DNA of 64,000 nucleotides from positions 181,752-245,751 of the forward strand of contig RPGQ01000002.1 in the NCBI GenBank assembly GCA_004193595.1, in the 5' to 3' direction. The notes under the pieces are model-generated. The model searched no databases. It was given only the letters and a program-made list of their open reading frames with translations, and was not told the origin of the DNA. Source of the DNA: Desulfobacteraceae bacterium Eth-SRB2. Its GTDB lineage: Bacteria > Desulfobacterota > Desulfobacteria > Desulfobacterales > UBA11574. Each line of letters begins with the position of its first letter. The first letter of the stretch is position 1. Below are positions 7,695-16,442 of the stretch, one piece after another. Made by a program: the position numbers and the translations under genes.

Positions 7695-9307
7695 TAGGCC
7701 ACACTTATTTTTAGAGTTTTTAGAGACATGTTTTTTGAAAAATTAACTACTTTGTTACGCCCTTTCTGCTTTGCGGAATACATGGCTGTGTCTGCATTTT
7801 TAATCAAAGTTTGAATATCTTTTCCATCCTCAGGGTAAGTTGATATGCCTGAGCTAATGGAAAGTCCGGGTAAATTATCCAGTCTTATTTGAGAAAATCC
7901 TTTTCTCAACCGCTCTGCCAGAACATATGCTGCTTCTTTGTCAGTTTCAGGAAATAATATCACAAACTCTTCCCCACCATATCTTGCGACAACATCCACC
8001 TGCCTTATGTTTGTCTGGAAAAAGTCCCCTACCGCCTTTAGGACTTTATCTCCTGCAGTGTGGCCATATGTATCGTTGACATTTTTGAACTTATCAATAT
8101 CAGCCATCACGATTGAGAATACTTTGTTGTAGCGTTCAGACCTTAATAACTCATCCTGAAGCTTTGACATAAAATAACGTCGAATATACAGCCCCGTCAG
8201 AAAATCAGTGACAGCCATCTCCCGGAGTTGTGCCTTGTTGATTGCCACTGCTGCCTGATCAGTAACGGCCTTCAACATTTCAACGTCAACTTCAGTAAAG
8301 TGTTCGTCATCCCGTTTATTCGTCACATTGATAACACCGATGGCGTCATTGTAAACGAGCATGGGAATGCAAGCGATAGAACGAACAAAAGAGGAATCCG
8401 CTTCGATGAATTTGTCTTCACCTTTAATATTATTTAATACCATCGGCTTTGCTTCTTGAAAAACCTGTCCGGCCACGCCTTCTCCGGGTTTAAAGCTTTT
8501 ACAAGTAACTTGTTTGTTATTTATCTTTTCCTGCTGGTCATTATCTTCCAATCCCTCTATAACACTAATGAGCAATCGATTTGTGTCAGGGTCAAGAAGC
8601 ATAATGGAACCTTTTTCTGCATTAGTTATCATGACAGCCTTTTTTAATATATACTGGAGAAGATTTTTTAAATCACTGATATAAGTCATTGCTCTGCCGA
8701 TGTTGTAAAGGAGAGATAAATTCTGGAGTATTTTATCCAGTTCTTGTCTTTCTTTTTGTCTCTTTAAATTAACAGTGCAGGCATTTATACAGATCGATAC
8801 TTGGTTGGCGATATGTTTTATATAATTAAATTCGACCTCATCAATGGGGTAAGCGTTATCCTTCTCGCCAATTGTCAAAAGGCCGATCACCTCTTCTTTC
8901 ATAATAAAAGGAATCCACCATTGGGAACGCAGCTCTTTCAGCATGTGGTTTTCAGAAAATTCCTTAAAGATTGGGTTGCCGGAATTGTCATTTACGGGAA
9001 AAGGTTCTTTTTGAAGAATTTTTTGCCAAAGAGGCCCCTCATTCTTATTAAACGTAAGACCCAAATCATTGAGTCCATGCCTGTAAACCAATTCGAATTT
9101 TTCGATATCAGGGTGATAATCAAAAATGCATATACTAGAAACCTTGAGCTTTTCCCTTATGAGCCCTGCTAGGGTAGAATATAGCTCCATGGGATCAAGA
9201 ATATTGCATAGCATTTGATTTGCATGCAGAAGGTTTTCCATCTCAGAAATACGCTTTTTTAGACTCTCGACAGTATTGGTTTCCCTTGTTGATTCATTCA
9301 TAGGCAT
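7694..9307 (-). CDS. Diguanylate cyclase with two GAF domains
   Basis: A 537-residue cytoplasmic protein: short coiled coil (10-30), GAF 1 (about 35-180), GAF 2 (about 200-365), GGDEF (about 370-530). The active-site loop is intact (ARYGGEEFVILF). The inhibitory I-site RQVD lies five residues before GGEEF, so product inhibition by c-di-GMP is expected. ADIDKFKNVNDTYGH provides the metal-binding aspartates. Two start ATGs are available (9307 and 9301). It heads the run that includes the pilin-like protein and the HD-GYP phosphodiesterase, suggesting c-di-GMP control of pili, secretion or biofilm. Confidence 0.92.
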   Translation of the reverse strand: MPMNESTRETNTVESLKKRISEMENLLHANQMLCNILDPMELYSTLAGLIREKLKVSSICIFDYHPDIEKFELVYRHGLNDLGLTFNKNEGPLWQKILQKEPFPVNDNSGNPIFKEFSENHMLKELRSQWWIPFIMKEEVIGLLTIGEKDNAYPIDEVEFNYIKHIANQVSICINACTVNLKRQKERQELDKILQNLSLLYNIGRAMTYISDLKNLLQYILKKAVMITNAEKGSIMLLDPDTNRLLISVIEGLEDNDQQEKINNKQVTCKSFKPGEGVAGQVFQEAKPMVLNNIKGEDKFIEADSSFVRSIACIPMLVYNDAIGVINVTNKRDDEHFTEVDVEMLKAVTDQAAVAINKAQLREMAVTDFLTGLYIRRYFMSKLQDELLRSERYNKVFSIVMADIDKFKNVNDTYGHTAGDKVLKAVGDFFQTNIRQVDVVARYGGEEFVILFPETDKEAAYVLAERLRKGFSQIRLDNLPGLSISSGISTYPEDGKDIQTLIKNADTAMYSAKQKGRNKVVNFSKNMSLKTLKISVA

Positions 9308-9380
9308 ATGCTCGGTCTAAAGCAAAATCAGTTTTGAATTTGTCATTAAATCTAATTTGGTTTTCTGCTATTAAGTTAAA

Positions 9381-9828
9381 TTATTTATTTTTTCTTTTAT
9401 CCCTTTTTTTGAATTGTCCTGGAGGATATTTTCTCTTATGTTCTTCGTAGTTGATATAGGGCTTATCTTCATCCATCTCGATGCCGACATAACCACCAAG
9501 TCCTAATTGTACAGCATGAGGCAACGATGCGGATATCCGCCAGTTAGCCCCTTCAAGGTAAAAATATAATTCTCTATTAAGTGTCATAGTAAACGCTGCA
9601 TGAAGGATAATACTGATATTTATATTTTGCCCGATATCCATGGGCTGGCGCATGAGGTGGCGGCCCTCCTTTTTTATCTTTTTTTACTTTATGATGATGT
9701 CCGTTACCTGTTTCCTGGCCCCATTCAACACCTACAGCCCCTCCGGTTGTACTACATGAAGTGAGTGTAAATATAAATAAAACAACAGCTAAAAGAAACA
9801 TGGCCCTTTTCAGAAGACTATAATTCAT
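9381..9828 (-). pseudogene. Lipoprotein gene split by a frameshift
   Basis: Two overlapping open frames form one protein. The first starts at the ATG at 9828 behind AGGAGGGT. It has a signal peptide ending in a lipobox-like LTSC, then STTGGAVGVEWG, a His/Lys-rich segment, a PPPHAPAHG stretch and YKYQYYPSCSVYYDT, and stops near 9577. The second frame, offset by one base, continues RELYFYLEGANWR, SLPHAVQLGLGGYV and KYPPGQFKKRDKRKNK to 9381. The join expected for one protein is YYDT-N-RELYFYLEG; a one-base indel around 9577-9583 would restore it. It is probably inactivated, unless this is a sequencing error. Confidence 0.7.
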
Positions 9829-9879
9829 CTCGACCCTCCTTTTATTATTCTTATCCCTGGCATTATTATGCAAAAAATG

Positions 9880-10300
9880 TACCGGGATGATGTTATAAAA
9901 TAAATGTTAATATTATAAGAGGTTAGATCAATTATAGAGTTTAACGATTAAAATGATGTGATAAATAGCGTCAAATTATTCAACAAAAAGTGCCGCAGAT
10001 TTGAGGTCAGCAAAGTAGGACGTTTCAATTAAACTTTATCTTAAAGGGAAGCCATTTCTCTGTAAAAATAAGGTAGTTACGTTTATTACCATCGGTGGTT
10101 CAATCTTATGATAGTTAATCCAATCAACTCAAAGCCTTTGTCCAAGCCGTTTGACGTATAACATGACGTGTCGTTTATACAAGGGTTTATTATATGCATA
10201 TAATAACATTGTTTTTGCCGACTACCAATTTAGTTGAGAAGTTTTTAAAAACGTAATAAAGAAAGTATATATGAACTTATTTTTTTTAAGGAGGATTTGC
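9880..10300. other. AT-rich spacer upstream of GMP reductase
   Basis: About 420 bp without a convincing gene. It holds the perfect palindrome at 10187-10206. It was examined for a purine riboswitch and none was seen: the conserved loop sequences and the closing stem are absent. Confidence 0.5.
10187..10206. promoter_or_regulatory. 20-bp perfect palindrome upstream of guaC
   Basis: TTATTATATGCATATAATAA is its own reverse complement. It lies 96 bp before the gene start. A TATAAT hexamer is embedded at 10199-10204, so it could be a promoter with an overlapping operator. An additional inverted pair (GTATAAC, GTTTATAC) lies just upstream at about 10156-10180. Function is inferred from position. 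Confidence 0.4.
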
Positions 10301-10301
10301 G

Positions 10302-11318
10302 ATGAAAGCCTTTACATATGACGACATTCTCATGGTCCCGTCATACAACCACTGGGAATCCCGAAAGGTAGTCGACATTTCAATGAGATGTAAAAAAAGC
10401 AAACTATCTCTTGAGCTGCCGATAATGACCGCCAATATGGACACTATCACCGAGACGGACATGGCCAATTATATTGGCGCAAAAGGCGGCATAGGAGTTT
10501 TACATCGTTATATGTCTATAGAAAATAATGTGCGTATGTTTAAAGATTGCAGGTATCCGGTGTTTGTTTCTGTTGGCTGCGGGGCCGAAGACCTGGAACG
10601 GGCCGAAGCTTTGAGAGACGCCGGTGCGGGTCTATTTTGTATTGATGTGGCACATGCCCATGCGAAATATGTGGGACGGATGCTCAAAAACATTCGCGTG
10701 ATGCTTGGTGATGGTGCCTGCATCATGGCCGGAAATGTGGCGACCTACGCCGGTGCCGATCACCTGGCTTCCTGCGGTGCGGATATCGTCAAAGTCGGTA
10801 TCGGCGGGGGATCCGTCTGCACCACAAGGATCAAGACCGGTTTCGGTGTGCCCAATCTTACGGCTATAAAAAATTGCTCACGGGTGGATCGCTCCATAGT
10901 GGCTGATGGCGGAATCCGGTATCCGGGAGATATTGTCAAAGCGCTGGCTTTCGGAGCAGATTTCGTCATGTTGGGAGGCATGCTGGCCGGAACCCGGCCG
11001 ACCCCCGGCCCCGTGATTAGTAAAAAAAATAAAAAGGGAGAAGAAGTAAAGGTGAAAACATATCGAGGAATGGCCAGCAGCGAAGTCCAAAAGGACTACC
11101 ATGGGGGCATTGCGGAATGGAAAACCTCGGAAGGCGTTTCAACTCAAGTCCCCTATCGGGAAGACGAAGATAAGATTATCAACGACATCATCGGCGGATT
11201 GCGCTCTGGGCTAACTTACGGCGGCGCAGCCACTATTGCTGAATTGCAAAGGAAATTGGATTACATCGAGATTACAACATCGGGTCGAACGGAAGGTTTG
11301 CCGCAAAGGCTTCTTTAA
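10302..11318 (+). CDS. guaC: GMP reductase / IMPDH-family protein without CBS domains
   Basis: A 338-residue TIM-barrel enzyme starting at the ATG after a near-ideal AAGGAGG. Conserved elements are DDILMVPSY, LPIMTANMDTIT, the loop IGGGSVCTTRIKTGFG with catalytic Cys, VADGGIRYPGDIVKAL and MLGGMLAGT. There is no CBS pair between strands 2 and 3. The short length and the C-terminal YRGMASS, GGIAEWKTSEG and GGLRSGLTYGGA match GMP reductase better than IMP dehydrogenase. GMP reductase converts GMP to IMP with NADPH and returns guanine nucleotides to the adenine branch. Distinguishing the two activities from sequence alone is not fully secure. It appears monocistronic. Confidence 0.8.
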   Translation: MKAFTYDDILMVPSYNHWESRKVVDISMRCKKSKLSLELPIMTANMDTITETDMANYIGAKGGIGVLHRYMSIENNVRMFKDCRYPVFVSVGCGAEDLERAEALRDAGAGLFCIDVAHAHAKYVGRMLKNIRVMLGDGACIMAGNVATYAGADHLASCGADIVKVGIGGGSVCTTRIKTGFGVPNLTAIKNCSRVDRSIVADGGIRYPGDIVKALAFGADFVMLGGMLAGTRPTPGPVISKKNKKGEEVKVKTYRGMASSEVQKDYHGGIAEWKTSEGVSTQVPYREDEDKIINDIIGGLRSGLTYGGAATIAELQRKLDYIEITTSGRTEGLPQRLL

Positions 11319-11380
11319 CAAAATCCGGACATACATGGAAAGGCATCATGTCTATTTTTTAATATAAATAATTTTATAGG

Positions 11381-11527
11381 TCAATCGATAGAAAGTATGA
11401 TTTTGTTCGTATATTTCTAATGCCAAAATCTAGGTAAAAGGTACTAGCCCTCAAATTTAATCTAATACTTTCTACCTAGAAAACTGCTTCATAAAATACG
11501 AAAAAAATCATACTTTCGCCTGATTGA
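11381..11527. repeat. 147-bp palindromic element
   Basis: The ends are inverted copies: TCAATCGATAGAAAGTATGA at the left and, on the other strand, a matching TCAATCAGGCGAAAGTATGA. An inner pair follows (CTAGGTAAAAGGTA facing TACTTTCTACCTAG). The structure spans most of the guaC-PilZ spacer. It is a MITE-like or structured-RNA element; no second copy was seen in this window. Confidence 0.75.
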
Positions 11528-11656
11528 TTTTATTTTTTGAAACTGTTAATAATGGTATAAAATTTCACAATTATGGATATTTTTACAGAAGAGTCAAAAT
11601 TGCATTTTAATCTTTAAATAGGTAACTTATTAATTAATAAGATAGAAGGTATTGTT

Positions 11657-11983
11657 ATGAACTTTATCGAAAAACGCGAAATGGAAAGATTCTCTCTCAA
11701 ACTCCCGGCATTGATTTCTATGATGCATGAAGACGGAAATCAGCGAGCCGTTGAAGTTATGACAAGCAATATCTGTTCTGGAGGTGCGTTTTTCAAAACA
11801 GATCAGCCATTGTCAGTGGGGACTCATGTAAAAATGGACCTGGTTCTTCCTCTATATAAGTTTAAAAAGTATGGAGGTAAAAAATCGCGTGTCGATGTTT
11901 CAGGATCGGTAATTCGAACAAAGGATCAGGGGATGGCGGTTTGTTTTGATAAGAATTTTAAAATATCGCCATTGAATTCCTGA
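11657..11983 (+). CDS. PilZ-domain c-di-GMP receptor
   Basis: A 108-residue single-domain protein. The N-terminal EKREMERFSLKLPA contains the Arg-rich c-di-GMP-binding box. SNICSGGAFFKT corresponds to the second binding motif (D/N-x-S-x-x-G), with N-I-C-S-G-G in place of the classic Asp-x-Ser. PilZ proteins bind c-di-GMP and relay it to motility, exopolysaccharide or transcription partners. It lies between guaC and the CsgD-like regulator, about 7 kb from the cyclase/phosphodiesterase block. An imperfect GC-rich hairpin downstream (about 12023-12072) may end transcription. Confidence 0.82.
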   Translation: MNFIEKREMERFSLKLPALISMMHEDGNQRAVEVMTSNICSGGAFFKTDQPLSVGTHVKMDLVLPLYKFKKYGGKKSRVDVSGSVIRTKDQGMAVCFDKNFKISPLNS

Positions 11984-12223
11984 GTTGTAACATTAGCTTA
12001 TTATCTTTGATAATATTCTAAACCGGACAAGCCCGCCCTCCTGCATAGCAGAGAATGGCGGACGGGCCGGAATCAAAGAGGTACTTGATAAAAAGTAAAT
12101 TTTTATCAGATAGTTTACTTTTTAACTCATTATTATTTTTAAAAAATAGAGTAACGCCATGGGATCGAAAAAGTCACGAAAAAATAACACCTCTAATTCC
12201 ATCCCGATGCTTTTCTTAACATT

Positions 12224-12847
12224 GTGGGTCGAGATATGTTCCAAAATAAACTTTTGCTTTCGTTCCTGAAAGAGAAAACCGGCCTGAAGGGCACATATTT
12301 CCCAAAATTGGAATCAATACCCGTTATTGATGCAAATAAACCGGCACGCCCGCAATTGCTCATCTTGGACTGCAGAAATATTGATATGGGCAATATTTGG
12401 ACGGACATTCGAGAATGGAATTGTTCAAACTTATCCCCGTGTTTCTTTGTTTTGTGTAATGCCGAACCCGATTTGAGGTTTGAAAAAAGTGCTTTGGATA
12501 ACGGCATACAGGGCATCTTTTATAATAACGATCCCCTGCCGCTAATCAGTAAAGGTATTTGTGCTGTTTTGAATGGAGACATATGGTATTCAAGAAAAAC
12601 ATTAAAAAAAATTCTTATGGAAAAACGATTTTCATCTAATTCGTCATTACATCCTGCCGTATCCCGTTTGACGGTTAGAGAAAAACAGGTACTTTCCTGT
12701 ATCGCTTCCGGATACACCAGCAAGGATATCGCTGATGAGCTTAACATCACTATGCATACGGTCAAAACCCATATCTACAATACCTATAGAAAGATAAATG
12801 CGAGCAACCGGCTTCAGGCTACACTCTGGGCTACCAAATATTTATGA
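12224..12847 (+). CDS. CsgD/LuxR-like transcriptional regulator, paralogue 1
   Basis: About 204-207 residues; starts are GTG 12224 or ATG 12236. The N-terminal part (1-125) is a degenerate receiver-like domain: LLILDCRNID, FFVLCNAEP and GIQGIFYNNDPLPLISKG. This resembles the CsgD sensory domain and lacks an obvious phosphorylation triad. The C-terminal LuxR HTH (about 140-205) is VSRLTVREKQVLSCIASG, then DIADELNITMHTVKTHI. Two near-copies lie at 15509 and 31585. Against paralogue 3, this one has a one-base deletion before GTG 12224 that removes about 27 N-terminal residues. A palindromic repeat at the stop codon has changed the last residues. Confidence 0.82.
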   Translation: MGRDMFQNKLLLSFLKEKTGLKGTYFPKLESIPVIDANKPARPQLLILDCRNIDMGNIWTDIREWNCSNLSPCFFVLCNAEPDLRFEKSALDNGIQGIFYNNDPLPLISKGICAVLNGDIWYSRKTLKKILMEKRFSSNSSLHPAVSRLTVREKQVLSCIASGYTSKDIADELNITMHTVKTHIYNTYRKINASNRLQATLWATKYL

Positions 12848-12957
12848 ATTTCACGAACGATTTCACTGCATCCACTTTGTTATGAGTCACTCGCGGTGAA
12901 ATACCACAGCTTCATAACACATGCCTCGCGCCTACAGCAAACTCGCTCGTGAAATTC
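12846..12957. repeat. 112-bp stem-loop repeat, copy 1
   Basis: It begins GAATTTCACGAACGATTTCA and ends CTCGCTCGTGAAATTC, so the ends pair; an inner pair GTTATGA/TCATAAC is also present. A copy differing at about one position is at 16296-16407. This copy supplies the TGA stop of the CsgD-like gene. Confidence 0.85.
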
Positions 12958-13570
12958 AAAAATATTTCATACAAAAAAAATCGAAAGGCTTTTTAAAATT
13001 AATCTTTGACAGCAGATATATTCTGAAACTGTTACCTATCCGAGTTATAGATTTTGGGCAGGTGGGTTAGCCTTTGAGTGTAGGTCTCGGGGCATTCTCA
13101 AACCTGCCTTCAACCTTGAAAAATTGAATCCAAAAAATCTTTAAGATTACGGTTTGAAACCTTCAATCCGAGATCTGAAGTATCTGCTATGGAAATTTAA
13201 ATATCAGAGGTCTAAAATATTTGGGATATTGTTTTTCAATAAGGGTGAATCCTTTTTACGGGGTTTGCCCTACTCATTTTTAATGGTATATGTAATGAAC
13301 GAAATTCAGTTTCAGCTTGTGCTCATGAAATCACAGGTTTGATTTCGGTTAAAAATCTTCAATTTTCGGTAATTGAAGGTTTATGCATGAAATCTTTTAT
13401 GATATTGATACAAAGTTTATGTTCATAATTATGAATCAAGACTAAAACAGGAAGCCAACTTACAATATAATCTTATTTAAAAGATAGACTATGTGATGTA
13501 AAGGCTCATATAAGGTGTTCGGTGATACTATTGAATGAGACTTTTTTATTGTCATTTGGAGAAATTCATA
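12958..13570. other. Spacer before the PAS-LuxR gene
   Basis: About 600 bp. It begins with the shared AAAATCGAAAGG-type tail that also follows the other CsgD-like paralogues. No convincing gene was seen; a 62-codon open frame (13154-13342) has no ribosome site and no recognisable content. Confidence 0.4.
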
Positions 13571-15256
13571 ATGCCCAGAAAACCGACCTATGAGGAATTA
13601 GAAAAAAGGAATAAGGATTTAGAGAAAGAAGCAGTTAATTGCAAACGCGTAGAAGAATCTTTTCGGGAGAGCGAGAAGCGTTTCAAAAATGTTATAAACA
13701 GCATTGAAGAGCTACTGGTATTGCTGGATCAGAATTTCAAAATACAGCTGATAAATTCTACATTGGCCAAAGCCTACAACGTTTCTCTCGATGAGTATGA
13801 GGGGAAACACTGCTATGAGCTTTTTTACGGACGCAACGACATCTGTGAAGGTTGTCCGGCAATAAAGGCTTTTAATGATGGAAAAGTGACACGCGCCGCA
13901 CTTCGATACCGGCCAGATGGTCGTATTTTTGACAGAACAGTTTATCCTTTCATTGAAGATAACGGTGACATCACCGGCGTTATCGTCATCGGTTGTGATA
14001 TTACCCAGCAAAAGCAGGCTGAAGAAAAGCTTCGGGAGAGTGAAGAACTTTTAAGAGCTACTATTGAATCGACTGCAGGTGGCATCCTTGTGGTGAATGA
14101 GAAGGGGCAAGTCATTTGCACGAATGAAAGATTTGTCCAATTGTGGCGAATCCCGGAAGAACTCATCAAGAAAAGAGAAAATAATACACTTTTAGATTTT
14201 GTTTTAGATCAGTTGCAAGTACCCAAAGTATTCCTTTCAAAAGTTCAGGCTTTATACAAAACATCGGATGAAGATTTCGATGTGCTCAATTTCAAAGATG
14301 GTCGTGTTTTTGAACGATATTCGTCCCCTTTGATTCGAGATGGGCAGATCGCCGGTCGAGTATGGAGTTTCAGAGATATTACCGATAACAAGCGGGCGGA
14401 GGAGGCGCTGAAGAAGAGTGAAAAGAAATATCGAAGCCTTCTTGAAATCACATCGCAAGGATACTGGATGATAGATCCTGAAGTCAAAAATATCGAAGTT
14501 AACCCATCCCTTTGCAAAATGCTCGGATACCGTCCCGATGAGATGCTTGGCAAAACACCTTTTGACTTCGTTGACGATGAGAACCGAAAGATTTTTATTG
14601 AGCAGATTTCAAAGATACCCACAACACCTTATCGCAGTTATGAAATTACCCTGAAAAAAAAGAACGGTCAAGATGTGAACACATTTATTAGTGCCACAAC
14701 AATCAGGGATGAATCGGGCGAAGTACAGGGTGCCTTTGCATTAATTACGGATATCACCGATATGAAGCAGACGGAACAAAGACTGAAACAAAGAGAAAAG
14801 GAATTGGAAATAAAAAATATTCGTCTTGAAGAAATGAACGCAGCTTTAAAGATTTTGCTGGAAAAAAGAGATGAAGATAAGAAGGAACTTGAAGAGAAAG
14901 TAATGACCAATATAAAAGAATTGGTTCTTCCATATGTTACAAAACTAAAAAACACAAAACTTGATTATCGACAGGAGGTCTTTGCAGATATCATTGAGTC
15001 AAATATTGAAGAGATTATTTCACCATTTGCACACAAACTGTCCCACAAGTATCTGAATTTTACTCCCACCGAGCTCAAAGTTGCGTATCTCGTCAAGCAG
15101 GGTCTGCGCACAAAAGAGATCGCTAAGCTATTGGGCTCTTCTCCTGAAACAATTACCCGTCACAGGAAGAGTATGAGAAAGAAGCTCAAATTAACGGACA
15201 AAAAATCAAATCTGAGAACCCACCTGTTATCTCTTGCTAATGGTCATATTGAATAA
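13571..15256 (+). CDS. Triple-PAS sensor with C-terminal LuxR HTH
   Basis: About 561 residues from the ATG at 13571 (MPRKPTYEELEKR), preferred over the open frame 36 nt earlier. Order: coiled coil (5-30), PAS 1 (about 35-150, containing CEGCPAIKAF, a Cys pair that could bind a metal or heme), PAS 2 (160-275), PAS 3 (285-405), a long coiled coil (405-470) and a LuxR-type HTH (about 500-555: FTPTELKVAYLVKQG, KEIAKLLGSSPETITRHR). This architecture puts sensing and DNA binding in one cytoplasmic protein without phosphotransfer. It lies between two CsgD-like paralogues and may control or respond to them. Signal and targets are unknown. Confidence 0.85.
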   Translation: MPRKPTYEELEKRNKDLEKEAVNCKRVEESFRESEKRFKNVINSIEELLVLLDQNFKIQLINSTLAKAYNVSLDEYEGKHCYELFYGRNDICEGCPAIKAFNDGKVTRAALRYRPDGRIFDRTVYPFIEDNGDITGVIVIGCDITQQKQAEEKLRESEELLRATIESTAGGILVVNEKGQVICTNERFVQLWRIPEELIKKRENNTLLDFVLDQLQVPKVFLSKVQALYKTSDEDFDVLNFKDGRVFERYSSPLIRDGQIAGRVWSFRDITDNKRAEEALKKSEKKYRSLLEITSQGYWMIDPEVKNIEVNPSLCKMLGYRPDEMLGKTPFDFVDDENRKIFIEQISKIPTTPYRSYEITLKKKNGQDVNTFISATTIRDESGEVQGAFALITDITDMKQTEQRLKQREKELEIKNIRLEEMNAALKILLEKRDEDKKELEEKVMTNIKELVLPYVTKLKNTKLDYRQEVFADIIESNIEEIISPFAHKLSHKYLNFTPTELKVAYLVKQGLRTKEIAKLLGSSPETITRHRKSMRKKLKLTDKKSNLRTHLLSLANGHIE

Positions 15257-15412
15257 CCATTAAGACCCCTATAAATTACTATTGACCGATCTGCTAACCA
15301 TAAGTTATTAATAGTAGCCGATAGGCTTCTCACTTACGCAGCAAGTAATGGACACGAAATATTAGCCAAGGGTATTTAGAAATGGATGCCATTTGGATAT
15401 TTGGATATTTTC

Positions 15413-15508
15413 ATGCATTCAAAAAGAATATCAAAAAAAGCCAACCCCGGTTCCAGGCCCAATGCTTTTCTTAACATTGTGGGCCGAAATATGCTATAAA
15501 ATGAGCTT
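15413..15508 (+). pseudogene. Decayed N-terminal start of CsgD-like paralogue 2
   Basis: The frame matching the N terminus of paralogue 3 opens at the ATG at 15413 (MHSKRISKKA) and runs through PNAFLNIVGRNML. It then meets TAA at 15497-15499, where paralogue 3 has CAA and paralogue 1 has CAA. A single C-to-T change explains the stop. Confidence 0.75.
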
Positions 15509-16111
15509 TTGCTTTCGTTTCTGAAAAAAGAAACCGGCATGAAGGGCACATGTTTCCCAAACCTGGAATCAATAACACCCATTGATGAAAATGAGTCGGC
15601 AATCCCACAATTGCTGATTTTGGACTGTAAAAATATTGATGTGAGAAATTTTTGGACGGACATCCGTGCCTGGAATTTTTCAAGCCCATGCCCGCGTTTC
15701 TTTGTTTTGTGTAATGCTGAACCTGATTCTCGGTTTGAAAAAAATTCTTTGGATAACGGCATACAGGGTATCTTTTATAATAACGATCCCCTGAAGTTAA
15801 TTTGCAAAGGAATTTGTGCTGTTTTGAATGGAGATATATGGTATTCAAGAAAAACATTAAAAAAACTTCTTATGGAAAAACGCTCCTCATCTAATTCGCT
15901 AATACATCCTGCCGTGTCCCGTTTGACAGGTAGAGAAAAACAAGTACTTTCCTGTATCGCTTCCGGATATACCAGCAAGGCTATTGCTGATGAGTTTAAC
16001 ATCAGTATGCATACGGTCAAAACCCATATCTACAACATCTATAGAAAGATAAATGCTACCAACCGGCTTCAGGCTACACTCTGGGCCACCAAATACCTTA
16101 AATTTTCATAA
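15509..16111 (+). CDS. CsgD/LuxR-like transcriptional regulator, paralogue 2 (N-terminally shortened)
   Basis: About 200 codons remain open after the nonsense codon at 15497; the first usable start is a TTG at 15509. Content parallels paralogue 1: LLILDCKNID, FFVLCNAEPDSRFEKN, GIFYNNDPLKLICKG, then the LuxR HTH RLTGREKQVLSCIASG and AIADEFNISMHTVKTH. It ends KYLKFS. The receiver-like core and HTH are intact, so a shortened protein could still work, but the absence of a clear start and ribosome site makes decay likely. It is closer to paralogue 3 than to paralogue 1. Confidence 0.65.
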   Translation: MLSFLKKETGMKGTCFPNLESITPIDENESAIPQLLILDCKNIDVRNFWTDIRAWNFSSPCPRFFVLCNAEPDSRFEKNSLDNGIQGIFYNNDPLKLICKGICAVLNGDIWYSRKTLKKLLMEKRSSSNSLIHPAVSRLTGREKQVLSCIASGYTSKAIADEFNISMHTVKTHIYNIYRKINATNRLQATLWATKYLKFS

Positions 16112-16295
16112 AAAAATCGAAAGGGGTTTTAAACAAAGGCTTTGGTATTTTTTTTCGATTTTTTCACCCTACGGGCGAGCCGGAGACTTTCATCTGCTGC
16201 GTTATTAAGGGCCCGCAATAGTTCACACCATGGCTTCACCCTTAAGTGCCTTGCATATAAAAGCCTCCGACACGTGAAAATTTAAATGTTCTTAT

Positions 16296-16407
16296 GAATT
16301 TCACGAACGATTTCACTGCATCCACTTTGTTATGAGTCATTCGCGGTGAAATACCACAGCTTCATAACACATGCCTCGCGCCTACAGCAAACTCGCTCGT
16401 GAAATTC
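16296..16407. repeat. 112-bp stem-loop repeat, copy 2
   Basis: It is nearly identical to the repeat at 12846-12957 (one visible difference, GTCATTCG against GTCACTCG). It lies between the second CsgD-like gene and the sensor kinase gene, which are convergent, so it could also act as a bidirectional terminator or mRNA end structure. Confidence 0.85.
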
Positions 16408-16442
16408 AAAAATATTTCTTGAAATCTTCCAAAAACTAACTG

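Noticed and set aside
9880..10300. Purine riboswitch before guaC
   Set aside because: The two conserved loops and the closing stem of the purine aptamer were not found.
13154..13342. 62-codon plus-strand ORF before the PAS-LuxR gene
   Set aside because: No ribosome site and no recognisable features; probably chance.
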